64,000 nucleotides of DNA from Sporocytophaga sp. (GTDB lineage: Bacteria > Bacteroidota > Bacteroidia > Cytophagales > Cytophagaceae), in the NCBI RefSeq assembly GCF_017745095.1, contig NZ_JAGHZZ010000006.1, positions 1 to 64,000 of the forward strand, read 5' to 3'. This document shows, one piece after another, positions 7,611-16,973 of the stretch (positions are counted from its first letter, which is position 1; the number at the start of each line of letters is the position of its first letter). The notes under the pieces were generated by a model, which did not search any database, had not been told where the DNA came from, and saw only the letters and a list, made by a program, of their open reading frames with translations. Both the position numbers and the translations under genes were made by a program.

Positions 7611-7794
7611 CTCTATTTGCAATAGCTGATTGTGGTGCATAGATATAAAACAAATATTTAAAAGTCAAACAGTTGTCAAAAAAAGTAGAAAATGGAAAGT
7701 TTGAATGAATCAGGTAATACCAACTTTGAGAGGTTACCATTTCTCCATTTAAGTATTAATAATTTTATATAAATTCATTCTTTTTATATTATAT

Positions 7795-10116
7795 ATGAAA
7801 ATAAATCTACTTGTATTTTTACTCGCTTTTCTATATTCAACAATACCTAGCCAGGGTCAAAATAATATCGCCTATGGCACTCCATATGAAATGTCTGTAA
7901 CTAATGGATCATTATATTCTTGGGACAACAAAAAATTTGAATACACAGATTACTGTCCTCTTTACAACCCTCGTTTTTATTTTAAAAAACAAGCCTGGCC
8001 GGTAGAAGTTTATAGTATTGAATCAACAATTCCCTATCCATATTCTAGATTGGTCTATTCTTCTTATGGACAAAGTGTCAGCGAATTTTCAGCATTACTA
8101 TACAAACCACCATTCTATTATAATCCTCCATACGTTATTATTGCAAATGGCAGAGATACATTAGCATACATAACAAAAATACGTGAGACCTCTTCACAAG
8201 TCATTAATTCAATAGGACTTGAAAGACGTTCACCAAATAATAATATTGAAGTTTTTGGTGATACAATTTTGTTTTGCTCATCCCCTGCAAATAACTACTT
8301 TCCTATTCGAGATCTTATAAGTCCATTCGGAGGTGAGTCAAATTGGAGTTCCTTTAATTATTCAAGTAAATTCATTATTAATAATATCGAATTGCCAAGC
8401 ACCCCTACCATTGGACAACTGAAAGATGGTGATACTTTACAAATAGAAATAAATGATATAAAACCCTATTATGAATTCTCATATCCTTGTTTGGATATAA
8501 AAGGACCAGTCAGATCAAAAAAATATATTATCAGAAAAGGTAACATAGGAACTTATAGTTTCCCGGAAAAAATAATAAATATTTGCCCCGGAGATACTGT
8601 ATTCCCTGTTAAAGACAAGTCAATGTTTTCAAGGCTTACATATAAAACAATTGATAACAATTTTTTCCTGTCTGATGATCAGACCCAACAGAACCGACAA
8701 TTTTACAAACCTGTAACTATCACGGGTGTTGTATTTGAGCAGGGAATCGGTAAATGTTGGTCAAAGGCAGATACCGTAAAATACGTAAACAGCTCCGAGT
8801 GTAAATATGGATATGTTTCAGGAAGTGTATTCTATGATAAAAATATAAATGGTATCATGGAATACGATGAAAAACTCCTCACAAATAAACTGATAAAAAT
8901 AGAACCGGATAATAAAGTAATATATACGGTGGATGGTAATTTCAAAGGTTTGATGCTTCCTATCGGACAAAAGCATTCCTTATCAATTTCAGACGAAAAC
9001 TGGGGATCAGGTAAGATAGATATTGATATGAGTAGAAGCGATACCTTTCATTACTATAGTTCAGTGAATATACCAGGCATTCCACTTGTACAAAATGACC
9101 TACAGGTAGAAATTACGGCAGGCAGAATGAGACCGGGATTTCCTACGACTTATTTCATTGATATAAGAAACAATGGGAATAATTACCTGTATGACACTTA
9201 CATAGATCTCACACTTGATACCACGCTTAAAGGCATTACCTTCGGAACTGCTCCTTTATCCATTAATAACAATAAAGTCAGGTGGAAAATTAATTATATC
9301 GACGGACAGGCAAAACAACGTTTTATAGTAAATGCTACGATTCCTATAAACCTTTCTTTATTAGGAAATCAAGTTTCAACCTCGGTCGAAATCACTAATC
9401 CTGCAGACACTTACCTTGCTAATAATAAAGATATCGAAGTGACTACTATTACAGGTTCATTCGACCCTAATGACAAACAAGTATCTAGCGAAAATGGAAA
9501 AGAAGCTGCCTTTATCCCTCCTTCTTCCGGACTTGAATATGTAATCCGTTTTCAAAATACAGGAACAGATACAGCTTTTATTGTAAAAGTCATAGATACA
9601 CTTTCCAGTAACCATGACGTCAAAACTTTAAAGATTCTTGCTGCCAGCCATAATTATGATTTCACTGTTAATGACAACATACTGATCTGGACATTTAAGA
9701 ATATTCTTTTACCAGACAGTACCACAAACGAACCTAAAAGTCAGGGCTTTGTCAAGTTTACAATTAAGCCCAATCCTGAAATTTCTATTCCCGCAGAGGT
9801 GACTAATAAAGCATATATTTACTTTGACTTTAATGAACCAGTAATCACCAATACGACTAAAATGCTTATTGCCGATGACCTGGTGGTTACCGGAACAAGG
9901 TCTAAAACAAAAACTGATCAGATTCTTATATATCCCAATCCTGCTCATAAGATATTAAATTTGAGTCAAAGGTCAGACTTCATTATTGAATCATTAAGCG
10001 GCCAAATACTTCTTAATGCATATGATGTGAATATTATTGATATTAGTCATCTGCACAAAGGCATGTATCTATTAAAAACCAAAGAAGGCGGGGTCTCCAA
10101 ATTCATGGTTGAATGA
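7795..10116 (+). CDS. large T9SS-secreted surface protein with DUF7619-type domain
   Basis: A 773-aa exported protein. Residues 1-21 are a signal peptide. The N-terminal 320 residues are Tyr/Pro/Asn-rich and unrecognised. Around 335-420 there is an SdrD/Cna-B-like segment (GYVSGSVFYDKNINGIMEYD), then a DUF11-like beta-sandwich (about 430-550). Residues 555-690 match the DUF7619 type that precedes sorting domains in Bacteroidota (SFDPNDKQVS, RFQNTGTDTA, AYIYFDFNEPV). The last 70 residues are a type A T9SS sorting domain (ILIYPNPA, ending KGMYLLKTKEGG). It should be carried across the outer membrane by T9SS and anchored at the surface. Adhesin-like function is inference. Confidence 0.85.
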   Translation: MKINLLVFLLAFLYSTIPSQGQNNIAYGTPYEMSVTNGSLYSWDNKKFEYTDYCPLYNPRFYFKKQAWPVEVYSIESTIPYPYSRLVYSSYGQSVSEFSALLYKPPFYYNPPYVIIANGRDTLAYITKIRETSSQVINSIGLERRSPNNNIEVFGDTILFCSSPANNYFPIRDLISPFGGESNWSSFNYSSKFIINNIELPSTPTIGQLKDGDTLQIEINDIKPYYEFSYPCLDIKGPVRSKKYIIRKGNIGTYSFPEKIINICPGDTVFPVKDKSMFSRLTYKTIDNNFFLSDDQTQQNRQFYKPVTITGVVFEQGIGKCWSKADTVKYVNSSECKYGYVSGSVFYDKNINGIMEYDEKLLTNKLIKIEPDNKVIYTVDGNFKGLMLPIGQKHSLSISDENWGSGKIDIDMSRSDTFHYYSSVNIPGIPLVQNDLQVEITAGRMRPGFPTTYFIDIRNNGNNYLYDTYIDLTLDTTLKGITFGTAPLSINNNKVRWKINYIDGQAKQRFIVNATIPINLSLLGNQVSTSVEITNPADTYLANNKDIEVTTITGSFDPNDKQVSSENGKEAAFIPPSSGLEYVIRFQNTGTDTAFIVKVIDTLSSNHDVKTLKILAASHNYDFTVNDNILIWTFKNILLPDSTTNEPKSQGFVKFTIKPNPEISIPAEVTNKAYIYFDFNEPVITNTTKMLIADDLVVTGTRSKTKTDQILIYPNPAHKILNLSQRSDFIIESLSGQILLNAYDVNIIDISHLHKGMYLLKTKEGGVSKFMVE

Positions 10117-10162
10117 TAAAATCCGGATTATAATTTTTTAAATTAACACATAATTTTCAAGA

Positions 10163-10218
10163 AGAAAGCTCTGCTCTCCTACTTTTATAACATATGGAGA
10201 GCAGAGCTTTCTTTTTAT
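10163..10218 (+). terminator. strong terminator after the 773-aa gene
   Basis: A roughly 16-bp stem (GAAAGCTCTGCTCTCC/GGAGAGCAGAGCTTTC) with a 16-nt loop is followed by TTTTTATT. It lies between convergent genes and may serve both strands. Confidence 0.85.
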
Positions 10219-10228
10219 TAGTCTTTAA

Positions 10229-10816
10229 TTAATCCTTCCTTACCAGCCAATACCAGTGGGAACCTATGATCCTTCGTCTGCTGAATGCTGATTTTTTCAA
10301 ATGGAAAGATGCACTAAATACCCTTGCCATGTAGTCAGGATTTAGCTTGATGCCGATGGGTGCATGATTCAGTGCCCAGATAAGCAATGTAGCTCCAGGC
10401 TTTAAAAGTCTGTAGACTTCTTGTTCATACTTTTGCTGATCTACCTCGTTCAGACAATGAAAACAACCAATATCAAAAGCAACATCAAAAGGCTCTTTCA
10501 ACATTGCAAGATTGGTGACATCTCCCACTAATAAAGAAGGCTTTTGCAGAGAATCCTCAATTCTTTTCCGGGCTTTTTCAATTGCTACGCCTGAGAAATC
10601 AATGCCTGTAGCTTTTATGCCCTGCTCTGCCATGAAGGAAGAAAAACGTCCGAGCCCACATCCCAGTTCCAGAGAAGTTTTCGGATGATTGTTTGCTACA
10701 AGATCTTGTAATTCTTTAGGGATGCGGGTGTCTCCCCATAACCAATGGAGAAAAGCGGAACTATATACTTTATCAAATTCTTTACTGCTGGATGGTGCAT
10801 CTGATTTTGTGTTCAT
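10229..10816 (-). CDS. class I SAM-dependent methyltransferase
   Basis: About 195 aa from ATG 10816 (the frame opens three codons earlier with TTG). Motif I is clear (LELGCGLGRF), followed by GIDFS and the acidic motif LLVGDVTNL, typical of the Methyltransf_25/11 Rossmann fold. The substrate cannot be told. It resembles small thiopurine- or tellurite-type methyltransferases in size and in FDIGCFHCL. It starts 26 bp after the AraC-type regulator on the same strand, so the two are probably co-transcribed. Confidence 0.85.
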   Translation of the reverse strand: MNTKSDAPSSSKEFDKVYSSAFLHWLWGDTRIPKELQDLVANNHPKTSLELGCGLGRFSSFMAEQGIKATGIDFSGVAIEKARKRIEDSLQKPSLLVGDVTNLAMLKEPFDVAFDIGCFHCLNEVDQQKYEQEVYRLLKPGATLLIWALNHAPIGIKLNPDYMARVFSASFHLKKSAFSRRRIIGSHWYWLVRKD

Positions 10817-10842
10817 AATAATCAAATTTATTTAACACAAAA

Positions 10843-11631
10843 TTACTCGTCCGTCAGCGTAGAAAATTGAACAAATCGGTCGTTTTGATTTTTGAATAAT
10901 TCTTTTGGCGTAACACCGGAAAGTTTTTTAACCTCTCTGATAAAATGCGCCTGATCCGCAAAATTTAACTCGGGATACAAACGTCCTTCTTTGATATGAG
11001 GAAAAGAAGCTCTGAAGCGTAAGATGCTACAAAATAGTTTTAACGATATACCAAACTGCTGATTAAAATAGCGGTTTATCTGCCGGCTGCTCCACGAAAT
11101 CTTTTCGGAAAGGTCTTTTATCGACATAGAACCTTTCGTTGAATAAACGAGTTCAAAAAGCTGTTTTTTCCTCTTATCAATATCCGGTACCATCATACTT
11201 TTTATTCTTTCAGACAATTTCTGACAAAAGATCTCAAAATCGGAAAGGTCTGTTTCGGTAATTCCCCAGAAATCCTCAGGAAGTATTTGTATTTGATTAA
11301 CAAGTCCTGAGATATTTATATCAGGCAGATATTCAACAGCCGACAGTTTAAAGCTCACTCCACACATTAAAGAACCCGCCGGAAAGATGTGGCTGGAAGG
11401 AGCGGTTTCAATCCCGATCAATCCGATAAGATATGGTTCATTAGGCGAACAACTAAAAATAATATCTATCCTTCCATCTGGAATGGTAACCTGTTCTTTG
11501 TCATTACCGGAATCGTTCTGAAGCGTCCAAAAACGTTCTACAAAATCAGCAAGTGCAGCTTCGGGTTCGCGGATTGTATAGGCCATTCTTATAAGGTTTA
11601 TTCCTGTCAGTAAGTGAGGGCTGATATTCAT
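10843..11631 (-). CDS. AraC-family transcriptional regulator
   Basis: About 262 aa from ATG 11631; ATG 11586 (MAYTIREPEAAL) is also credible and TTG 11652 less so. The N-terminal domain (ADFVERFWTL...) is the DUF6597 type often found in Bacteroidota AraC regulators. The C-terminal 90 residues hold two HTH motifs (MSIKDLSEKISWSSRQINRYF and LNFADQAHFIREVKKLSGVTP). The second has the usual AraC signature. It probably controls itself and the downstream methyltransferase; the effector is unknown. Confidence 0.9.
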   Translation of the reverse strand: MNISPHLLTGINLIRMAYTIREPEAALADFVERFWTLQNDSGNDKEQVTIPDGRIDIIFSCSPNEPYLIGLIGIETAPSSHIFPAGSLMCGVSFKLSAVEYLPDINISGLVNQIQILPEDFWGITETDLSDFEIFCQKLSERIKSMMVPDIDKRKKQLFELVYSTKGSMSIKDLSEKISWSSRQINRYFNQQFGISLKLFCSILRFRASFPHIKEGRLYPELNFADQAHFIREVKKLSGVTPKELFKNQNDRFVQFSTLTDE

Positions 11632-11725
11632 ATCATAACCACAAATTTTCAATCCCGATTCAATTTTCAGGAAAATTTAATGGGATTGAAATATATCAGA
11701 CGGATGAAAAAGTAAAATATTTTAC

Positions 11726-11747
11726 AGAGACGCCATGAATGTTGTCT
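11726..11747. repeat. dispersed palindrome AGAGACGC-type, degenerate copy
   Basis: AGAGACGC-CATGAAT-GTTGTCT resembles the cleaner hairpin at 53233-53256 and is followed by CCCTCTCTGACCGAAGAC, a decayed form of the REP-like unit seen at 1504. Two repeat families thus sit back to back here. Confidence 0.4.
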
Positions 11748-11811
11748 CCCTCTCTGACCGAAGACTTTACCTTAATCCATAGTTTAAAAAGCTGGTAGGT
11801 TTTAACCTTTG

Positions 11812-12492
11812 CTACTTGCACGGCTCACCCCAAAATTTATCTTGCCAACCAAAGCCGAATCTCGGAACTTGCCTGATATTAACAAAGAAATTATGTACCA
11901 TTTGCCTTCTTATTATTTCTCTTGATACAATACAGCCAGCAATAGGATGAACTATACAAGCATATTTTTCTCTCACACAAGAATATTCATTAAACATTGT
12001 CATTCCCGCTGTAAAATAGAATACACATCTTTTACCATTAGCATTGAAAAGTTCTTTTTTAGTCCGTCCGAAATAGTATTTAGTACGTTTTTTTTCTTTA
12101 AGATCCTTTGAAGTGCCGTGTAAATCACCGAATCTATATTTTTCAATTTTGATTAATTTGCCATTGTCATCATATATTCTCCACTTACCATATCTACCCG
12201 AAAGTTCCGTTTTTCCGGTTTCCAATAAAATATGATCATCCGAATAATGATATTCAATGATCCATTTAGGCCTCCTATATTTAGTAGTATAGAAACTTTT
12301 GGCTTGAATAAAACCTAATGAATCATAAGTAATCCAAAGTCTAACCCTCTTTTTATTTTTATTAAATCTCCCTACCTGGTATTCACCATTATCTTTTCTA
12401 ATCGTATCCTGACAAACCCCAATAGTAGAAAGCGATGTCAAACAAATTATTAAAAAAATATAGAGAACATAACCTTTTCTATAAGATCCCAT
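11812..12492 (-). CDS. secreted protein with MORN-like/YwqK-like repeats, 226 aa
   Basis: The open frame starts at 12606, but ATG 12492 gives a proper signal peptide (KGYVLYIFLIICLTSLSTIG) and is preferred. The mature part carries short repeats such as YHYSDDHILLETGKTELSG and KWRIYDDNGKLIKIEKYRFGD, which resemble the MORN_2/YwqK antitoxin-like repeat of Bacteroidota. The tail contains six Cys. YwqK-like proteins are often exported beta-repeat proteins of unknown function, so an antitoxin role should not be assumed. The gene is monocistronic. Confidence 0.65.
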   Translation of the reverse strand: MGSYRKGYVLYIFLIICLTSLSTIGVCQDTIRKDNGEYQVGRFNKNKKRVRLWITYDSLGFIQAKSFYTTKYRRPKWIIEYHYSDDHILLETGKTELSGRYGKWRIYDDNGKLIKIEKYRFGDLHGTSKDLKEKKRTKYYFGRTKKELFNANGKRCVFYFTAGMTMFNEYSCVREKYACIVHPIAGCIVSREIIRRQMVHNFFVNIRQVPRFGFGWQDKFWGEPCK

Positions 12493-12742
12493 GAAGGCTT
12501 TGAATTCTGCCAATGTCATATTAACCATCAGTACTATTTGTAAAAGATAATAAAAAATAAGGTATAATATAAGTTTTAAAAAAAGATTTGTAAATCCGAC
12601 TAACAAGACATGAGATAAACTTATATTTATTTATAGTCTAAGTAACTATCCAAAATGATGGGGAGACAGAACAAGATTTCACCTTCTAAGTTTTCTCATT
12701 AAATTAGCATAAGAACTAACTTAATCTATTTTTTCTATCTGA

Positions 12743-12877
12743 ATGTTAAAAAGAGGATTAGAAGAGCTGAGTTATGGCAAATCCTTTTATGATCATCACA
12801 AAGAAGGAGAGCGGATTGATCTTTGTCTTATAAAAGGATTGTTAGGATATGAATATTATAAGATAGGAGAAGAATAG
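12743..12877 (+). CDS. possible small protein or gene remnant, 44 aa
   Basis: ATG 12743 opens a 44-codon frame starting MLKRGLEELSYGKSFYDHHK and ending KIGEE. It is charged, with codon use like its neighbours, in a 353-bp stretch without other genes (12607-12959). It could be the surviving 3' part of a lost gene. There is no clear ribosome-binding site. Beyond it and the hairpin at 12909, the gap shows nothing. Confidence 0.3.
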   Translation: MLKRGLEELSYGKSFYDHHKEGERIDLCLIKGLLGYEYYKIGEE

Positions 12878-12908
12878 ATTTCCTTTATGGGTTACGCTCT
12901 TAAAAGAC

Positions 12909-12935
12909 CCAGTCCTGCTATATGCAGAACTGGGA
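12909..12935 (-). terminator. terminator of the 406-aa gene
   Basis: CCCAGTCCTGC-TATAT-GCAGAACTGGG forms an imperfect hairpin 24 bp beyond the stop of the minus-strand gene. It is followed on that strand by TCTTTTAA. Confidence 0.6.
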
Positions 12936-12959
12936 CTGGTGGTTCAATTAAAATAATTT

Positions 12960-14180
12960 TTACCTTCCTGATTCTCTCTTTTGAATTTTCAATTTTAGAT
13001 CGCTTCCAAGAGCTTTAACTGTAGGATACCTTGCAGGCCTTACTTTTGACAATGATTCAAAAAGATCATTCAAACTCTTTCCCTGAAGCATATTAAGTGC
13101 ATCAATAGATCTATTGATATCCTTTCTTGATTGACGATCTTTTTCATTTAATGTTGCTATATGTTTCAAAACTTTAGCAGCACAATTAAAATGAAAATCG
13201 CTGAGTGGTTTTTCTCTGTTGCTCAATAATTCAGGGATATCCTGAAATAATGAAACCGCAGCTTCTGAGACCTCTCTGTTATTCAATGCCAATTTAAGAT
13301 AGTGACTGTTTCTTTGAGCTATCGCCCACCAATACTCTAAGCCATCAAATCTTTTAAATTCATTGTTTCTGAAATCATGCATGGCGCTCATGCTTTTCTT
13401 AGAAGAAGACTCGCCGAAAACTGCGTCAATAATTCCTTTCACTACATTGGCAGGACAGCTAGGTTGTTCCAGAGTATCTACAGAACCAAATAACTCCCAG
13501 TCTCCATTATCATTTGTCCATCTTTTATGCAATGAAGCTGGATTCTGCTCTAACAGTTGATCACCGGAAAATTTAAACACTGCTGTTCCGATTGTATCAT
13601 CAGCATTGATCCAACTCCAGAAATTTTCAAAGAAGTTTTGTTGATTCTTAATTGCATTTTCGATTTTACTTTGAATTTTACCTGTAAGATCCTTTATATC
13701 ATCATCAGAAATATCTTGCTTCGTAAATCCAAGTGTTGGTATAAGGCTGTTTAATGCCTGCTGAACACCGGCATTTAAAGCATGATGGCCAGCTTCAGCT
13801 CCATCATCAGATACATTATCCTCTTCCATTAAGACTACAATACAACCGGCAACAGCAGGAACATCATCCGTACCAAGCTTCTTCACTATGTCAGGAACAG
13901 GTATCGGAGTTAATGTCATCTCTTTAAATCCGATAGCAGAAGGAATCGGAACTGTATCACCGGCATCTACATCCGAATCACCTAAATTCCCATGACTACC
14001 ATGAGTTGTAAAAATGGTAGCCGTACCTTCTAACATTAATGAATCATTTAAACGACAAGTTGTTCCATCAATTTTAAAAAATACTGTCCACATGTAGGGT
14101 TCTGCATTTCCCCATCCATCTGCTTCATCATGACAATGAAGACGATCAAAATGAAATTTTACTTTTAAATTGTTTCTCAT
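12960..14180 (-). CDS. hypothetical protein, 406 aa, HCHDEADGWG motif
   Basis: I do not recognise a named family. The N-terminal 130 residues look like a beta-rich domain containing the distinctive strings HCHDEADGWGNAEPYMW and VFFKIDG, then acidic loops (GDSDVDAGD) that could bind calcium. The remainder (about 150-400) is mostly helical with two Cys. There is no signal peptide. The protein would be cytoplasmic or exported by an unusual route. The upstream gap holds an 84-bp module shared with the secreted serine hydrolase gene at 17103, hinting at co-regulation. Confidence 0.65.
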   Translation of the reverse strand: MRNNLKVKFHFDRLHCHDEADGWGNAEPYMWTVFFKIDGTTCRLNDSLMLEGTATIFTTHGSHGNLGDSDVDAGDTVPIPSAIGFKEMTLTPIPVPDIVKKLGTDDVPAVAGCIVVLMEEDNVSDDGAEAGHHALNAGVQQALNSLIPTLGFTKQDISDDDIKDLTGKIQSKIENAIKNQQNFFENFWSWINADDTIGTAVFKFSGDQLLEQNPASLHKRWTNDNGDWELFGSVDTLEQPSCPANVVKGIIDAVFGESSSKKSMSAMHDFRNNEFKRFDGLEYWWAIAQRNSHYLKLALNNREVSEAAVSLFQDIPELLSNREKPLSDFHFNCAAKVLKHIATLNEKDRQSRKDINRSIDALNMLQGKSLNDLFESLSKVRPARYPTVKALGSDLKLKIQKRESGR

Positions 14181-14466
14181 AAGTGTTTAATTTTTAATTT
14201 GTGGTTGCTCTAAGATCTGCGTGCTACAGATCGATTGAAGTTCTCTGATTGAAGTTTAATATTGGGAATACATATCATAAAAGTACTTTTTGTCAGCGCT
14301 AATTGAAGCTTATATTCAAAGAAGCCAGTCAATAAAAATGGTAACTCTGAGGCCTGACTTTCAAAAAATATAATCAGCAATTATGCTATAACATATGAAT
14401 ACACTTAACTCCTGTATGTTTTCACTTGCATAAAATACAATACAGTTGGTAAACTGAAATTCATAA

Positions 14467-14550
14467 TTGATGTAACAAATGTGCAAATGGAAAAAAGATT
14501 CTGAAATACCGTAAACAGATAGAAAAATAAAATACCTTTTTACAGGATAG
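14467..14550. promoter_or_regulatory. shared upstream module, copy 1
   Basis: About 84 bp (TTGATGTAACAAATGTGC ... AATACCGTAAACAGATAG ... TTACAGGAT) recur at 19375-19458 with roughly nine differences and one indel. The segment from ATACCGTAAACAGAT to AAAATACCTTTT is nearly invariant. Both copies have the same orientation upstream of minus-strand genes. The rest of the 471-bp gap 14181-14651 shows no gene. Confidence 0.6.
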
Positions 14551-14651
14551 TTGTTCTGATTATATCAGTTTAACGCAAAAAGACGAGTTAATATCAGAAA
14601 AAGCGGAAAGGTAAAGTTTTGAAGAGCTTCCAATTTATTTTAACTTAGAAC

Positions 14652-15113
14652 ATGATTTACAAATTCAGCATCTTATCTACCAGATTATTCACTGTATTGG
14701 GAATTACTTGTGGTGTCTTAATATTTTTTACTATTGGGTTGTTTGCTATGGGAAGCTATATCGCAGGAACTTTGGTAACGATAGCCATAATATCACCGTT
14801 CACTCTGAGCTATACCTGCGAATCGAATTTTAATGAAGGCATATTTATCTTCAGAATAAAATACCTATTCTTAAACGTATCCACAGAAACTCTTAAAATA
14901 TCAGACTTTGATGTATATGCTTATAAAAAGCATACCACATCACGTCAAAACTACAGAGGTAGTGTGGCCTATATACATCCCAACATTACGTTGAAAGTTT
15001 TTAACTCAAAAAAAAGGAGTAAAACAATTGCGATAGGATATGAACCGGATGTAAAAAAGGTGATTGAGATGCTTAAAAGTAATGGATATGTCTGGCAGAA
15101 AGTTATTCTTTAA
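14652..15113 (+). CDS. hypothetical membrane protein, 153 aa
   Basis: Unrecognised. Residues 12-55 contain two closely spaced membrane segments (TVLGITCGVLIFFTIGLF and IAGTLVTIAIISPFTLSY). The soluble C-terminal 100 residues alternate beta-strand-like stretches and could be a PH-like domain of the kind found in small bacterial membrane proteins; that is inference. It is single and convergent with the collagen-like gene, sharing a terminator. Confidence 0.65.
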   Translation: MIYKFSILSTRLFTVLGITCGVLIFFTIGLFAMGSYIAGTLVTIAIISPFTLSYTCESNFNEGIFIFRIKYLFLNVSTETLKISDFDVYAYKKHTTSRQNYRGSVAYIHPNITLKVFNSKKRSKTIAIGYEPDVKKVIEMLKSNGYVWQKVIL

Positions 15114-15147
15114 AAGCAAAACTTAAATATATTAATGAACTAAAAAT

Positions 15148-15188
15148 TAAAAAGAGGTGTCAGTTAAAGCTTGTCACCTCTTTTTTTT
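15148..15188. terminator. bidirectional terminator
   Basis: AAAAAGAGGTG and CACCTCTTTTT arms flank an 18-nt loop between the 153-aa gene and the collagen-like gene. It has a T-run on the plus strand and A-tracts serving the minus strand. Confidence 0.8.
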
Positions 15189-15193
15189 AGAGA

Positions 15194-16093
15194 TTATTTA
15201 ATCTCTGTTATTGTAAACCAGATCGTATTTCCAGCATTGACGTTCGTGGTAAAACTACCAGAACCATCACCGGAAGCACCCCAAGTGCTCAAACTGACAG
15301 CGCCTCCATAAGTAAAAACTGCTGGAACACTTAGGCTTGGAAATGACCCTGCGGGCCAGGAAACTTTATATTGCTGATTAGCAAATCGCTCTACAGTAAA
15401 TCCTTTTCCATAAATATCGGTTGTATTTATATATCCGGCTATAGTTCTAACACTGACTCCAGCCACACCTTGTGGACCTTGAGGGCCTGTTGCTCCTGTC
15501 GGACCTGCTGGACCCTGAGGGCCTGTTGCGCCTGTTGGTCCTGCGGGACCTTGAGGACCAGTTGCACCTGTTGGTCCTGCCACTCCCTGCGGACCTGTAA
15601 TTCCTTGTGGACCTATTGGTCCTTGAAGACCTGTTGCACCTTGAGGACCTGCAGGCCCTTGTGGACCTACTGGGCCAGGTATGCTGCTACCAGACTTTTC
15701 TGCATATAGTGCATAAGGTACACTTAGCAATTGTGAAACGCTTGTAATTGTATAATTAGAACCTCCAGTAGGATCTATTTCTGTTTGAATAAAATATGGA
15801 CCTTTAGACCAGTCAATCGCTGCAAAGCTTCCAGACAAAACAGTTCCTCCACCTATCGCTAAACTTATCAGGCCATTGCTATTGCTTTCGACCTGATGAC
15901 TTTCAGAATATACTTCTGTTCCCGTTGCTGAAGTTTGAAGAATACTGATTTTTACACTTACTGTTGTATTGGCTACCAAACCATTCGTACTGTTTCTCAC
16001 CACAGCCTGATAGCTCAGTAAATTGGGTGTCTGTGCATAAGCTGCATTCAGACTGATTAAAGCAATAATAATTAAGTAAAAGTATTTTTTCAT
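15194..16093 (-). CDS. secreted collagen-like protein with 24 Gly-X-Y triplets
   Basis: 299 aa. Residues 1-20 are a signal peptide. Residues 21-135 form the N-terminal domain common in Bacteroidota exported proteins ([10 protein letters not shown] ... [11 protein letters not shown]). Residues 140-211 are 24 uninterrupted Gly-X-Y triplets, rich in Pro at X and Gln/Ala/Thr at Y, with the four-triplet block [12 protein letters not shown] repeated in tandem. The last 87 residues are a beta-rich cap, possibly trimerising. Bacterial collagen-like stalks usually form triple helices on the cell surface. It lies 3 bp downstream of the small T9SS protein at 16097, so they form an operon. It has no sorting domain of its own. 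Confidence 0.9.
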   Translation of the reverse strand: MKKYFYLIIIALISLNAAYAQTPNLLSYQAVVRNSTNGLVANTTVSVKISILQTSATGTEVYSESHQVESNSNGLISLAIGGGTVLSGSFAAIDWSKGPYFIQTEIDPTGGSNYTITSVSQLLSVPYALYAEKSGSSIPGPVGPQGPAGPQGATGLQGPIGPQGITGPQGVAGPTGATGPQGPAGPTGATGPQGPAGPTGATGPQGPQGVAGVSVRTIAGYINTTDIYGKGFTVERFANQQYKVSWPAGSFPSLSVPAVFTYGGAVSLSTWGASGDGSGSFTTNVNAGNTIWFTITEIK

Positions 16094-16096
16094 GAC

Positions 16097-16585
16097 TTAG
16101 GAATTTTTAATGATTTTGAAGGTTTTAAGGTCTTGTTTCTTTCTGAAAACTTTCAGCAGAAATGTGGTATTGGAAAGGTTTGTCAGATTAATAGTAGTGG
16201 AGTTGCTGTTTACCGAACTTTGCTGAAGCACATTTCCGTTTATGTCCAGCAGGACAAAGCTGAGGTTATCAGTACTTATTCCATCTACTTTTAGTGTAAC
16301 ATTGTTTGCAGTAGGATTAGGATAAACTTCTGCTATTAGATTGATTTCCGGGTGATCAACACCAGATAAAACAGAAACATTAGCATGTTGCACGCCTGCT
16401 GCAACAGAGCCAGATGTACCTGATGAAGTTTCGAAGCTTGTCAGCCCAATGGAATAGCTTACAGTTCCTCCGCTACCGGAACCTTCTCCGCCAGCAGTCA
16501 CAGTACTATTCTGAGCCTTCACTCCCATGACTCCCAGGCCAAGCAAAACACTTAATGTTACTGCCTTTTTTGTTGATTTAAGCAT
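16097..16585 (-). CDS. small secreted protein with T9SS sorting domain, 162 aa
   Basis: A signal peptide (residues 1-24) is followed by a Gly/Ser/Thr-rich stretch (SVAAGVQHANV), then directly by a type A sorting domain: EVYPNPTANNVTLKV near residue 86, and a terminal LLKVFRKKQDLKTFKIIKNS-like beta motif. The passenger part is only about 60 residues. This combination of passenger and CTD is common as the first gene of an operon whose next gene encodes a tail-fibre or collagen-like protein, as here. It would be surface-anchored through T9SS. Confidence 0.85.
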   Translation of the reverse strand: MLKSTKKAVTLSVLLGLGVMGVKAQNSTVTAGGEGSGSGGTVSYSIGLTSFETSSGTSGSVAAGVQHANVSVLSGVDHPEINLIAEVYPNPTANNVTLKVDGISTDNLSFVLLDINGNVLQQSSVNSNSTTINLTNLSNTTFLLKVFRKKQDLKTFKIIKNS

Positions 16586-16764
16586 AAGAACATTTTGGAT
16601 TTAGTAATAGGGATTAATGGAATTTTTATTAATAGAAATTAAATTTAAGAAATTCATCCTTTTGGTAAAAATTCAAAACAGGATTGGAAGGTCGCTTTTC
16701 GATATCCGATTCATTTACATAGCTGGAAGGGTAAAGAAGAAGGCAGAAAGTTAAAAGTAAAAGT

Positions 16765-16803
16765 TGAAGAAAATCCTGTCTATCTATTAATCTAATAAAT
16801 CCC
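16765..16803. repeat. dispersed repeat of ATCCTGTCTATC-TTAATC-ATAAATC type, copy 1
   Basis: AAATCCTGTCTATCTATTAATCTAATAAATCC matches 17060-17098 in order and spacing. Similar strings are common between genes in Bacteroidota genomes. The gap 16586-17102 holds no gene, only this repeat, a hairpin and a decayed sorting-domain sequence. Confidence 0.45.
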
Positions 16804-16815
16804 TGTCTAAAACAA

Positions 16816-16836
16816 GAGGGAGCTCAAGGCTCCCTC
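16816..16836 (-). terminator. possible terminator
   Basis: GAGGGAGC-TCAAG-GCTCCCTC is a perfect 8-bp stem with a 5-nt loop. It is placed between the serine hydrolase gene and the T9SS mini-protein gene, both on the minus strand. Confidence 0.6.
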
Positions 16837-16973
16837 AAAAAATACCAAAACAAACAATTTAGGGTGGGCGTATTAATGTTCAAATCTATTTTAGACACTT
16901 CACTTATATCTTACTATAAAAGAAAGGGATACCTGGAATTCCCTCATTCAAAAAATATAACCAAACAATTATT

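Noticed and set aside
11812-12492. Antitoxin of a YwqK toxin-antitoxin system
   Set aside because: The repeat similarity gives that label in databases, but there is a signal peptide and no adjacent toxin gene, so the name would mislead.
15371-15709. Cys/Trp-rich plus-strand frame of 112 codons
   Set aside because: It is the antisense of the Gly-X-Y repeats; composition is an artefact of the repeated codons.
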